A stretch of 61,782 nucleotides of DNA from Chengkuizengella marina (GTDB lineage Bacteria; Bacillota; Bacilli; Paenibacillales; KCTC-33759): assembly GCF_009910845.1 (NCBI RefSeq), contig NZ_SIJB01000043.1:1-61782 (forward strand). The letters are read 5' to 3'. The position numbers were made by a program, and so were the translations under genes. Shown here piece by piece: positions 53,617 to 61,782 of the stretch. The notes under the pieces are model-generated. The model did not search any database, was not told the DNA's origin, and saw only the letters and a program-made list of their open reading frames with translations. Each line of letters starts with the position of its first letter. The stretch's first letter is position 1.

Positions 53617-54972
53617 ATGGCTAAGAGATTTTTCCATCATTTTTGTCCATCAGATATACAAAGTAAATATTCTCTGATTGTTTTTGATGACAATAAAGCT
53701 CCTTTTATTCCTCTGACTGAATATTATCACTGGCAAATAGGTAGAGTTAGTGATAGCACTGCATTATCCTATCTGAATGCATTAGAAGTATTTTTTTACT
53801 GGTTAAAACATAAGAGTTTACATTTGGGTGAAAGAATCACTTGGGATAAAGAAACTTATTTAATAAAAACAGCAATTAAACAATATTTACAAAAAGAATT
53901 TCAGTGTAAAGTAAGAGATCAGGAAAAATATGAAAGAGTTTATCTTACAAATAAAAGTAATAAGACTGTAAATCATTTTCTCGCAGCTATAAAAGGATTT
54001 TATAAATGTATGATTAGTTTAAAATTATATCATCATAAAAACCCACTCGTCAGCTTAGAAGTGGAACAAGATATACGAGAGGATTTGGGTATAAGGAAAA
54101 ATAAACCTAGAATGCCCCAAATAGCTGGAACTGAAGAACCCAAATCATTTAGAAAACAAACTGAATCATATTTTAAAATTGTCAACCACGAGTGGGTTCC
54201 TGAGATTATTGGGGACTTGGATCTACCATATATCATTTATAATGCAGGCGAAAAAATGAAATGGAGTCTGCGAGATGAAGTAATCATTAGATTTATGTTT
54301 GAAACAGGCGCTCGAATATCTGAAATTCTAGGATTAACAATCGGTGACTATAGAAATAGAACTGATAAACATGAATTATCAGCCTTTAACAAGGGTAGTT
54401 ATAAAAGAAGAAGTAAATTTCTGAAAATATCACCAGATACACTTAAATTACTTATACGCTATATCAATGTTGAGAGAAACCAATATACAAACAATCCAAA
54501 TAATTTTAAAAATTTAGAGAATAATGAACAAATTTTTATTTCACAAAGAGGTACAGTATATTCATATAACTCCTTCTATAATAATTGGACGAAAATCACA
54601 AAGTCTGTAGATATCAAGCTAAATCCTCATAAAGCACGACATTGGTTTGTGACCTCCATGTTAAGAGGTATTTATGAAATGTCTAATTCTTCCGCTGAAA
54701 TAGAAGAAAGGAAGAAGCAACTCATAGAGTATATGAAATGGAGAGATGCAGATACCATTAATGTATATGAACATTACTATGATGAAGATAGATATAGAGA
54801 CTTACATGATAAATTAATACAAAATTATTTACACCGAGAAAAAGAGTATTTAAAAAGTAAAACTAAAAACCAAATAAATCAGAAATCCACTGATGAATTC
54901 ATTACAAAACAAAATAATAATTTTGATGATGAGTGGTTAAATGAATTTTATGAAGGGATGGAAGATGAATGA
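53617..54972 (+). CDS. Tyrosine recombinase, TnpA-like
   Basis: This 451-residue recombinase has a N-terminal SAM-like core-binding region (about 40-150) and a catalytic domain. The catalytic residues are Arg in ETGARISEILGL, Lys in FNKGSYKRRSKF, His-x-x-Arg in NPHKARHWFVTSML, a Trp in MKWRDADTINVY and the nucleophile Tyr in YEHYYDEDR. It cuts and joins DNA at the element ends. It is longer than TnpA of Tn554 (about 360). The stop overlaps the next start (ATGA), so translation is coupled. ATG 53617 follows AAAAGGCG. Confidence 0.88.
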   Translation: MAKRFFHHFCPSDIQSKYSLIVFDDNKAPFIPLTEYYHWQIGRVSDSTALSYLNALEVFFYWLKHKSLHLGERITWDKETYLIKTAIKQYLQKEFQCKVRDQEKYERVYLTNKSNKTVNHFLAAIKGFYKCMISLKLYHHKNPLVSLEVEQDIREDLGIRKNKPRMPQIAGTEEPKSFRKQTESYFKIVNHEWVPEIIGDLDLPYIIYNAGEKMKWSLRDEVIIRFMFETGARISEILGLTIGDYRNRTDKHELSAFNKGSYKRRSKFLKISPDTLKLLIRYINVERNQYTNNPNNFKNLENNEQIFISQRGTVYSYNSFYNNWTKITKSVDIKLNPHKARHWFVTSMLRGIYEMSNSSAEIEERKKQLIEYMKWRDADTINVYEHYYDEDRYRDLHDKLIQNYLHREKEYLKSKTKNQINQKSTDEFITKQNNNFDDEWLNEFYEGMEDE

Positions 54973-57056
54973 CGAAAGTTTTAGAAGTTAAAAAGTGGTA
55001 TACAAAACTTGATAGTCAAATCGATCCCAAGTTATTGTCGCTTAAAAATATAGATGATGAGTATTATTGGGATTATGTTGATGATAGTTCTATTAAATAT
55101 TTTATAAAAAATGTTGGAGATAGCCCTTGGAAAAATCATCTTGCACTAAGTTTACTTTGTGTCACGGATCGGAAACTCTCACCAAGTTCAATATATAATT
55201 TAATGACAACAATAAATGCAAGACTGTTACTAATATTTAACGAATGTAATTTAAATGATATGAAACAATTTAATTATTCGGTCGTTGAAAAGTATCTATC
55301 AGGAGAAATTGCAACTGAACATTCAGATCGTCAGAGACAAATGTTCTTATCATCTTACAATAGTTTTGTTTTTAACATGTCTAAATGGATAACAACACAA
55401 TTTACGAATGAGCAGCAGCAATTATTTTCCCAATATCTTTTTCCTAAAATGCCATTTGATCATCGGGATTTTAAGGTGCGTGAAAGAGCAATGGATACAG
55501 CAAAACAATACCGTAAACAGGAGACCTCTGCTGTTACACCTTTGTTACCTGAAATTAGAGCAGAAGGTCATTTTAGATGGAATCAAGTAAAGAGACTTCG
55601 AAGAACAGTAAATAAATTATTACAAAAAGTAAATGACAATCAAAGATCATTACCTATTAATTTTAGTTATGAGGAATCTGAATATGCTAGAGAACGTTGG
55701 CATTTCATTTTATGGGATAAGGAATCTTTTTGTATCAAGTATGGAGTTAATACTTCTACAAAAAATGAAGTGTTTTTAGAGTTTATTAAAGCAGAGAAAT
55801 TAGAAGATGGAAGTCCTGGTGACGGTCTATGGTTTCTTGAAATTCTAAAATACAGATTAATAGGTAGTTGGTCTAACGAGTATTTAGATGAAGATGAAAG
55901 AAAATCCATTATAGATTATTTAGAAAAATGGGGATATGAAGATGCTAAGAATGGTCAAGCTCCATTCTCACATAGAACTCCTGGATTACTAACTCAAGGG
56001 GTTTTTATTACACGAAATGCAAGGAAATTCAATAAAATTCTCATAAACATGGAACCTATATATGCAGCGTGTTTGTTCGCACGTTTTGCTCTTGACATCA
56101 TTACTTCTTCTGGTGCAAGAATGAACGAATTACTACAAATCAGTTATGATAAATCATGCTGTATAGTTACGATTGATAACAGTACAACTCCCGCTAAAAA
56201 AAACTACATCTACCGATTAATTCCTAAAGGGAGGGAAATCGAGGAAAATTATTATATGCCTGAAGATGTGTTCCGTTCGATGAATGACATACTATCAATG
56301 TTAAAAGAAGCATATAAATCGGATTCCATACCAGACGTGGAATATTCAGTTCCATCAAGAAAACACTTAATGAGTAAAAAAAAGTATATATTCCAATACC
56401 AAGGACGTCATATGAATGAATTTACTATTAATGCTATTATTCGATTTTTATTACATGGTATTATAATTCAAACGAATGAGGGGAAACAAGTATCTATCAA
56501 AGCTCATCTATTACGTCACGCATTTGCTACTCATGCCGTTCAAACAGAAAAGCTACCCGTAGATATTGTTAAAAATCTTCTTCATCAAAAAGATATAACA
56601 GTAACAGAATATTACTCTGCTCCTACCCAAGAGCAAGTATCTTCATCTATAGATTCATTGTACGATAATTGGACTTCTTATATTGATATTCATAAAGGGA
56701 TCACAAGAGCACCAAGAGAGTTACAAGAAATATACGATGAATATAAGGAAAGGGTGGGGACACTGTCAAAAGTTGTTGGTGGAATATGTACTACAGATGC
56801 TGTTTGCCCTACTAAATTAGCATGTGTTGGTTGTGCTGCAAAAGTTCCTCGTCCTGAATTCGAAGAAGAAATATTAGCTTATTTAAAATGGGCTGAAGAA
56901 AGTGAAGTTATGTTTAATAAGAAAGGAATGCTACTTGAAGCAAAAAAAATGAAAATTTCTAAGAATCGAGCAAAAAACGAATTAAACGAAATTAGGTTAA
57001 TAAAACAATATGAAAAGGATGAACTATATGAGCCAAAAGTTCGATTCACAAAATGA
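54969..57056 (+). CDS. Large tyrosine recombinase, TnpB-like
   Basis: This 695-residue recombinase has the catalytic Arg in TSSGARMNELLQIS, Lys in RLIPKGREIE, His-x-x-Arg in KAHLLRHAFATHAV, His in LLHQKDITVTEYY and nucleophile Tyr in EYYSAP. A C-terminal Cys cluster, CTTDAVCPTKLACVGC (about 607-622), is typical of Tn554-type TnpB and may bind zinc. Its length is near that of Tn554 TnpB (about 630). The start overlaps the tnpA stop. It ends inside the tnpC gene. Confidence 0.88.
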   Translation: MTKVLEVKKWYTKLDSQIDPKLLSLKNIDDEYYWDYVDDSSIKYFIKNVGDSPWKNHLALSLLCVTDRKLSPSSIYNLMTTINARLLLIFNECNLNDMKQFNYSVVEKYLSGEIATEHSDRQRQMFLSSYNSFVFNMSKWITTQFTNEQQQLFSQYLFPKMPFDHRDFKVRERAMDTAKQYRKQETSAVTPLLPEIRAEGHFRWNQVKRLRRTVNKLLQKVNDNQRSLPINFSYEESEYARERWHFILWDKESFCIKYGVNTSTKNEVFLEFIKAEKLEDGSPGDGLWFLEILKYRLIGSWSNEYLDEDERKSIIDYLEKWGYEDAKNGQAPFSHRTPGLLTQGVFITRNARKFNKILINMEPIYAACLFARFALDIITSSGARMNELLQISYDKSCCIVTIDNSTTPAKKNYIYRLIPKGREIEENYYMPEDVFRSMNDILSMLKEAYKSDSIPDVEYSVPSRKHLMSKKKYIFQYQGRHMNEFTINAIIRFLLHGIIIQTNEGKQVSIKAHLLRHAFATHAVQTEKLPVDIVKNLLHQKDITVTEYYSAPTQEQVSSSIDSLYDNWTSYIDIHKGITRAPRELQEIYDEYKERVGTLSKVVGGICTTDAVCPTKLACVGCAAKVPRPEFEEEILAYLKWAEESEVMFNKKGMLLEAKKMKISKNRAKNELNEIRLIKQYEKDELYEPKVRFTK

Positions 57057-57489
57057 AAAAATATGGTTGCAAAATAACAATGAAAAGATAAAAGAAGATC
57101 GATACAAACTCGGGGTGAAAGCAATTGATGCTTTAATTAGTGAAGAGAAACCAATTTCTTATCGCAGCATTTCAAATAAATCAAAAGAATTAGATATTAA
57201 GAACAAAGGTATTCATCCGAATACAATTAAAAATAATAAGAAATTATATGAATATTATATAAAACATTCATCTTCAAAAAAACTGACTAAACGTCATTCG
57301 AGAAAACATATTAAAATTGGAGATCATGATTTCAAGAGTATTAAAATTGATCGAGATGTTGAACGTGTCAAAAGAAGATATATGCAATTGAATAAGCTAG
57401 AATTAGTGGAGTTATTAATTAATGCTGAGCAGTATATTGCCGAACAAAATCAAATATGGATAAAATCTCAATTTGAATCATTTAAATAA
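57028..57489 (+). CDS. TnpC-like (DUF6262) accessory protein
   Basis: This 153-residue basic, helical protein overlaps the end of tnpB. It has KAIDALISEEKPISYRSISN, then SKELDIKNKGIHPNTIKNNK (about 35-70) and a C-terminal helix. Small proteins at this position, annotated TnpC or DUF6262, control orientation and frequency of Tn554 transposition. ATG 57028 follows AAAAGGATG, which fixes the start; ATG 57010 lies further up without a site. Confidence 0.8.
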   Translation: MSQKFDSQNEKIWLQNNNEKIKEDRYKLGVKAIDALISEEKPISYRSISNKSKELDIKNKGIHPNTIKNNKKLYEYYIKHSSSKKLTKRHSRKHIKIGDHDFKSIKIDRDVERVKRRYMQLNKLELVELLINAEQYIAEQNQIWIKSQFESFK

Positions 57490-57507
57490 AATATTGAAAC
57501 TCTCATA

Positions 57508-57552
57508 TCAAAAACAAAAGTTGTTTCTTTTAAACTCAACTTTTGTTTTTTT
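57508..57552 (+). terminator. Terminator after the recombinase operon
   Basis: AAAACAAAAGTTG and CAACTTTTGTTTT form a stem with an about 13-base loop, followed by a T run. Confidence 0.82.
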
Positions 57553-57633
57553 ATTTATGACAAATTGATTCGACTATGAACTAATACAAAAAACAGAGCT
57601 AAAATCTAAAATGATTTTTTAGTTGTAATTTTA

Positions 57634-57664
57634 CTTATATGGATTGTGACACACTCCATATAAG
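57634..57664. repeat. Right palindromic boundary (att-like) of the Tn554-like element
   Basis: A 31-bp palindrome has 15-bp arms, CTTATATGGATTGTG and its reverse complement with one change, around a central A. It shares a 23-bp core (one change) with the left boundary in direct orientation. The strip 57490-57792 holds no gene. Confidence 0.6.
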
Positions 57665-57792
57665 TGCATGATATACAAGGTATTTCTCAATTTGTATGAC
57701 TATTGTACAAAATACGGATTTTGTGAAAAAGTATTAAGTAAATATAGACAGAATTTCTCATAAGAGAAAATCTGCCTAATTTTTAAATTATT

Positions 57793-59490
57793 TTACTCTT
57801 CTATTAAACTTGCTCCCCAAGCATAAACAGAATCTGTAGTACCATTATATTTACCTGGCCATAATAATACGGTTACCATATCACTAGGATTAGTAAATTC
57901 TTTAATGACCTCAAAGTATTGCCAATCTGTCGTTACATTAATTGATTTTGAATTAGATTCACTATAATTTGCATTTTGTATTTTTATTGTTGAATTGTGA
58001 GGTTGATCTGCTTTTAACCAAATACCGAATGTATAAGTCTTTCCTGCTGGATCTACTTCTGTATGTTGATAGATGCTATCATTCACATCAATAGGTGTTA
58101 CTTTATTAACAGTAGTATTTTCTGCAACAGGTGATGGTTCAATAGTTTTTTCAACATTTGTGTTTTTATACCAATGACTCGAATAGTCTTTCATAAAATC
58201 ATTTGGAGAATCAAGTAATTGTGTGTTTTCTGTTAATTGTACTCCTGATGCGTACACATAACCCTGATTTCCAAAATCAAATCCAGCTGGGTACATAAAT
58301 AGTGAGAGGGATTCACTATCTAATTCAAAAGGAGCAGTAATTTTATATTTTTCCCAATCCGTTGTAACTGTGAAACTTTGCTGTCCCCCCTCTGTTTTTT
58401 CTTTATTTCTCAATCTTAGTGTTATAGTATGTTCGTCATCTGCTCTTAGCCAAACACTAAATGTGTAAGCTTTATTTTTTGGATTTTCTTCTACTTTAAA
58501 ATTTATATTTTGTCTGTAATCTTCAAATCCTCCTGTTTCAACTTTCCACACCTTTTGTCCATCCAATAATTCATTTGCATTTGTAATTATTGATTTATTC
58601 ATGTTAAAATTTCCTATTTGAGGTATGTTTGAAACATGATATTGAAATATTGCAGAGACTGGTTTATGGTCAGACAATTGGTTCCCATTACTATCTAGAA
58701 AATCTTCATTAGGAACAGCATAATCATTGACACTTAATTGTAGAAAATCACCACTACGATATATGATTTTATCAATGCGATCACCTGACTCACCTATTCC
58801 TGGAATAACCCCTCCATTTTCAATGTCTGCCCAAGCATCGAAGAATCCTGCATCTGCAAATTGCCTAACTTCCCCTTCTGCTTTATACTTACTATTAAAG
58901 TCTCCTGTTACAATAACAGCATTTCCAGTAGACCATTGATCTATTTTGGATAACACTTGCTTAAAGTTTTTCTTTCTTACATCCTTATCTTCTTGGCTCC
59001 CGCCTGCATCAGCATGAAGGTTATATATATCTATGAAAACACCGTCACTTACTTCATGACGGGCGAATGAAAACCCTTTTGGAGTTAAACAATCGTTAGC
59101 ATGACTAAAAATGCCATAACAATCATTCCAATCCTCACGTTTGAAATCTGTAAAAGTAAATCTTGAGAGACGATTTAATCCATCACCAAAACCCATGATA
59201 CCTGAATGTGATGAAAGATAAGGATGATCTACTTTTTCAATTAAATCACTATGATAATTAAAATCTTCTTGAACGAGTACGATATCATAATTGTTTAATT
59301 TAGGACTGATAAGAATGGTGTTTTTATCGGGGTTTGATGATGAAACAGGATCCCATAATCCAGCTACATTATAAGTTAATAATGAAAACTCTCCTTCTAC
59401 CTCTTCTGCTTTAGCTAAAGATGTATATTGATTTGACAAAATCAAACTACTAATAATAAAACTGAATACAAGGATATAAATCTTTTTCAT
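57793..59490 (-). CDS. Secreted neutral sphingomyelinase/phospholipase C with two C-terminal modules
   Basis: This 565-residue protein starts at ATG 59490 behind TAGGAGATG; upstream in-frame codons lack a ribosome site. A signal peptide (about 1-27) is followed by an endonuclease/exonuclease/phosphatase domain. It has LTYNVAGLWD, LVQEDFNY with the metal-binding Glu, IYNLHADAGG with His, VTGDFNSK with Asp/Asn and the catalytic SDHKP. It should hydrolyse phosphodiester bonds of sphingomyelin or similar lipids. Two repeated modules of about 120 residues follow (FSVWLRADDEHTITLRLRNK and FGIWLKADQPHNSTIKIQNA), resembling carbohydrate-binding beta sandwiches. It is divergent from the lipase gene. 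Confidence 0.85.
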   Translation of the reverse strand: MKKIYILVFSFIISSLILSNQYTSLAKAEEVEGEFSLLTYNVAGLWDPVSSSNPDKNTILISPKLNNYDIVLVQEDFNYHSDLIEKVDHPYLSSHSGIMGFGDGLNRLSRFTFTDFKREDWNDCYGIFSHANDCLTPKGFSFARHEVSDGVFIDIYNLHADAGGSQEDKDVRKKNFKQVLSKIDQWSTGNAVIVTGDFNSKYKAEGEVRQFADAGFFDAWADIENGGVIPGIGESGDRIDKIIYRSGDFLQLSVNDYAVPNEDFLDSNGNQLSDHKPVSAIFQYHVSNIPQIGNFNMNKSIITNANELLDGQKVWKVETGGFEDYRQNINFKVEENPKNKAYTFSVWLRADDEHTITLRLRNKEKTEGGQQSFTVTTDWEKYKITAPFELDSESLSLFMYPAGFDFGNQGYVYASGVQLTENTQLLDSPNDFMKDYSSHWYKNTNVEKTIEPSPVAENTTVNKVTPIDVNDSIYQHTEVDPAGKTYTFGIWLKADQPHNSTIKIQNANYSESNSKSINVTTDWQYFEVIKEFTNPSDMVTVLLWPGKYNGTTDSVYAWGASLIEE

Positions 59491-59898
59491 TGAATCATCT
59501 CCTAAGTACATTTTATAATCTTTAGAACAGGACATAGTTATTTGTTCATAAAATTCTGAATGGAGAAATAACATATGGATGACTTATTATTTATGATTCA
59601 TATACATACAATATTTGATTTTCATCCCGGGATTCGAATTTATTTTAACACAAATAAAATAGACCCTTAAAACACTATAATCAGCTAAATATCATTAAAA
59701 TAGCATATTTTCAATATTTTTCCATAGTAATACTAGTTTTCTTGTAGTTATCCTATTAATTCTATTTATTAATAAACTGATCATTGAAATTCTCATAAAT
59801 AAAATAAATATCTAAACCGTGTAAAAATATAACATATTTACTAATTAATATACATTAATTATAATGGAGTTAAGTATTATTAAAAGGGAGATGAGTAT
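59491..59898. promoter_or_regulatory. Divergent intergenic region between sphingomyelinase and lipase genes
   Basis: About 400 bp of AT-rich sequence without genes separates the two secreted-enzyme starts. Promoters for both should be here, but no clear consensus pair was fixed. One GC-rich patch (TCATCCCGGGATTCGAA, 59621-59637) stands out. Confidence 0.4.
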
Positions 59899-61452
59899 AT
59901 GAAATATGTTATTATCCTCTTCTTAGTTTTACTTTTAATTGTATCTTCAGTATCATTCGTTTCAGCAAATGGGGCTAGTTTAAATAGGGCTCCAACACCA
60001 GTGAATGTTGAAGACGTACCGGGTACCTGGTATTTAGGTGCCGAACCTTTGGAAGTAGATGAAAGTAAGTCGCCTATCGTATTTGTTCAAGGTTTACATG
60101 GAAATGCAAGAGATTGGTGGGAGGAAACGGTATATTACGGAGAAAATGATATGTATGATTATTTCTATTCGAATGGCTATCGCACTGCGTTTGTACAGTT
60201 AGAGGATGCAACTGGTGGAGATGCAGCTGATATGTGGGATAATGGTCAGTTACTTGCAAATATGTTAAAGGAAATCCATGATCATTTTGAAGAAAAAGTA
60301 AACATAGTTTCACACAGTAAAGGCGGAGTAGATACACAATCTGCATTAATACATTACGAAGCTTGGCCCTACGTTGATGATGTGATTACTCTTAGCGCTC
60401 CTCATTACGGTACTCCTACAGCTGATTTAGCTTATAGCTGGTGGGCAAACTGGTTAGCAGATTTAATTGGACAGACAGATGATGGAACTTATTCTATGCA
60501 AGTGGGTGAAATGGAGAAATTCAGATTATTGACGGATAATCATGAAAACGCTTTAAAAAATACGTATTATACAGCTTCAGGTACAGGATGGGGTCCTATA
60601 TTCTCTGCTCTTTGGTTTGGAGGAGCATATTTGTGGGAAGATAGTGATGGACTTGTACCAGTATCGAGTACTCAGCTCCCTTATGGGGTACACTTTTTAA
60701 GCGGTGGAGATGACGTAAATCACGATAATATTCGAATGGGATATATTTCTTTTGAAAGTATGGATCTCTTATTAAGTAATTTAAATTCTTTCTCTTCTCC
60801 TTCTTTTTCTACAAGTGAAGTTAATATTGAATCAACCTATGTCCCCGAGCAATTACTACGTGGAAATACATTACCTATAAATCAATCTATTTCAGAAGTA
60901 ATTCCAGTGGAATCAGGTAATAATCAAGTGTCTTTTCAAATATTAACAAGTGGAGAGCATGTTGATGTTTCTCTTACCTCTCCAAAAGGAAAACAATTTA
61001 CAAAAAAATCTAAGCAATTCAAATCATCTGATGCAAACCATATTATTAAAGGCAGTTATAGTCAAACCTTTGTTATTGATCAACCTGATTCAGGAAATTG
61101 GACGATCACGATGAATAGTTCAAAAGAAGATGCATTTCTCATTATAACAAATTTTGAAGGTTCAAATGCACTTGATATTCAATGGTCGCAGTTAGAAGAT
61201 GAAGCAAATAAAAAGCCAAATAAAGAAAATGATAAATCAAAAGATGAAAAAGATAAATCTAAAAAAGTAAAGAAATTAAAAATTGATAAAAAGATAAAAA
61301 TAAATAAAAGGAAACATCACAACAAAAGTTTAAAACCAGAAATTATAAATACAATTAACTCTGAATCCATTAATGTTACTTATGAAATTGTTGGTACTAC
61401 TGAAGATGGCGAAGTTTTCTATAGGACCGCTGTGAAGTCATATTTTGAATAA
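59899..61452 (+). CDS. Secreted alpha/beta-hydrolase lipase with Lys-rich C-terminal segment
   Basis: This 517-residue protein has a signal peptide (about 1-23, ending VSA). Oxyanion-loop VFVQGLHGN (about 61-69) is followed by the nucleophile elbow VSHSKGG with Ser140. The acid is Asp250 (WEDSDGLVP) and the base His275 (DDVNHDNIRMG). The nucleophile elbow reads S-H-S-K-G. Beta-rich region at about 300-430 looks like a pre-peptidase-type C-terminal domain (SGNWTITMNSS). It is followed by a Lys/Asp-rich stretch (about 435-475) and a short end. Ester or lipid hydrolysis outside the cell is likely. ATG 59899 follows AAAGGGAG. Confidence 0.83.
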   Translation: MKYVIILFLVLLLIVSSVSFVSANGASLNRAPTPVNVEDVPGTWYLGAEPLEVDESKSPIVFVQGLHGNARDWWEETVYYGENDMYDYFYSNGYRTAFVQLEDATGGDAADMWDNGQLLANMLKEIHDHFEEKVNIVSHSKGGVDTQSALIHYEAWPYVDDVITLSAPHYGTPTADLAYSWWANWLADLIGQTDDGTYSMQVGEMEKFRLLTDNHENALKNTYYTASGTGWGPIFSALWFGGAYLWEDSDGLVPVSSTQLPYGVHFLSGGDDVNHDNIRMGYISFESMDLLLSNLNSFSSPSFSTSEVNIESTYVPEQLLRGNTLPINQSISEVIPVESGNNQVSFQILTSGEHVDVSLTSPKGKQFTKKSKQFKSSDANHIIKGSYSQTFVIDQPDSGNWTITMNSSKEDAFLIITNFEGSNALDIQWSQLEDEANKKPNKENDKSKDEKDKSKKVKKLKIDKKIKINKRKHHNKSLKPEIINTINSESINVTYEIVGTTEDGEVFYRTAVKSYFE

Positions 61453-61493
61453 AAATAATCCTAAAGTGTTTTAAAAATAACTTTAATTAAAAA

Positions 61494-61532
61494 AGACAGT
61501 CCGTTATTTCCCTCGTATAACGGACTGTTTAA
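61494..61532. terminator. Terminator after the lipase, stronger on the minus strand
   Basis: ACAGTCCGTTAT and ATAACGGACTGT form a 12-bp perfect stem. On the minus strand CTTTTTTAATT follows; on the plus strand only TTTAATCTT. It may also stop a minus-strand gene beyond the window. Confidence 0.7.
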
Positions 61533-61782
61533 TCTTATTCGCTATTCTACCAAAGGTAGATCAGCTTAGTTTATTATATACCTTTCTTTTATGTTTAACA
61601 ACAACATTCCAAAAAAATTCATATATATTTCAATTTTTTTATAAAATAGTTCAAAAGTCCCATTGAATTTATGATCATCTCTTTTCCTTTACAGCATTAG
61701 TATACCACAGCATCTTTGTTTTGGGAAATATAAAATGATTAAAATTGAATCTTTTTTGAATAATAAAAAAACAAATACTTTA
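61533..61782. other. Window edge without a supported gene
   Basis: Apart from an open frame from ATG 61735 to the edge (16 codons, no good ribosome site), nothing is supported here. Confidence 0.3.

Larger units (their letters stand above)
51829..57664 (+). mobile_element. Tn554-like element (tnpA-tnpB-tnpC homologues) with palindromic ends
   Basis: This 5.8-kb segment lies between two near-identical palindromes at 51829 and 57634. It contains three overlapping genes in the order known from Tn554: two tyrosine recombinases of different size and a small DUF6262/TnpC-like protein. In front of them are an internally duplicated membrane protein and decayed passenger genes. The palindromic boundaries and the passenger content are not described for Tn554 as far as I recall. 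Neighbouring genes on each side are intact, so insertion was intergenic. The element limits are inferred from the repeats. Confidence 0.6.

Noticed and set aside
59618-59642. Minus strand reads TTCGAATCCCGGGATGA, like the T-loop and acceptor end of a tRNA gene.
   Set aside because: No D-arm or anticodon arm precedes it. It could be a tRNA 3' remnant, but there is not enough to call one.
1-61782. CRISPR arrays, rRNA and complete tRNA genes.
   Set aside because: No regularly spaced repeat series, rRNA segments or complete cloverleafs were noticed on either strand.

Overview
The window is AT-rich DNA from a Gram-positive endospore former of the Bacillales. Two complete sets of GerA-type germination receptor genes, a sporulation-kinase-like histidine kinase, strong AGGAGG-type ribosome binding sites and frequent TTG/GTG starts support this. 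An SLH-domain surface protein beside a kelch protein with copper-amine-oxidase-type stalk domains leans towards Paenibacillaceae, but the genus cannot be fixed from the sequence alone.

Layout. Positions 1-3200 are a decaying copper/envelope cluster: a membrane rhodanese, a broken SHOCT gene, an intact multicopper oxidase, and frameshifted debris of an lgt-like gene and of an F510_1955-type beta-propeller gene. Positions 3250-13800 carry a thioesterase, a TetR/PEP-dependent phosphotransferase pair with a visible operator, topoisomerase III (topB), an acetyltransferase and several small unknown genes. Positions 13900-21450 hold stress and detoxification genes: a divergent SDR/MerR-aldehyde dehydrogenase unit with a 19-bp-spacer MerR-type promoter, a nucleotidyltransferase, and a nitroreductase-monooxygenase operon. 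Positions 21600-27800 carry fumC, a CD3324-type regulator behind a possible leader peptide, a frameshifted Cys-rich gene, an ABC-F ATPase and an acetyltransferase remnant.

Positions 27840-37520 are the sporulation/germination block: a histidine kinase, then gerA-gerB-gerC on the minus strand facing gerA-gerC-(2TM D-like gene)-gerB on the plus strand. The minus operon has a near-consensus sigma-G promoter. Positions 37600-41530 are a homogentisate pathway operon for tyrosine/phenylalanine breakdown (hppD, a flavin-reductase-like gene, a fumarylacetoacetase-family gene, hmgA). Positions 42100-48200 hold a YtrA-like GntR/ABC operon, an MDR oxidoreductase, a PadR regulator divergent from a CrtI-type FAD oxidoreductase, and a lysoplasmalogenase-like protein.

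Positions 48300-61500 are an accessory/surface region: kelch and SLH proteins, then a Tn554-like element (tnpA-tnpB-tnpC homologues) bounded by two near-identical palindromic repeats at 51829 and 57634. The element carries an internally duplicated membrane protein and decayed genes. Beyond it lie a secreted sphingomyelinase-type phosphodiesterase and a secreted lipase. The candidate least explained by standard annotation is this element with its palindromic boundaries. Second is the pair of divergent germination operons with different gene orders. Third is the leader-peptide/competing-hairpin arrangement upstream of the CD3324 gene.
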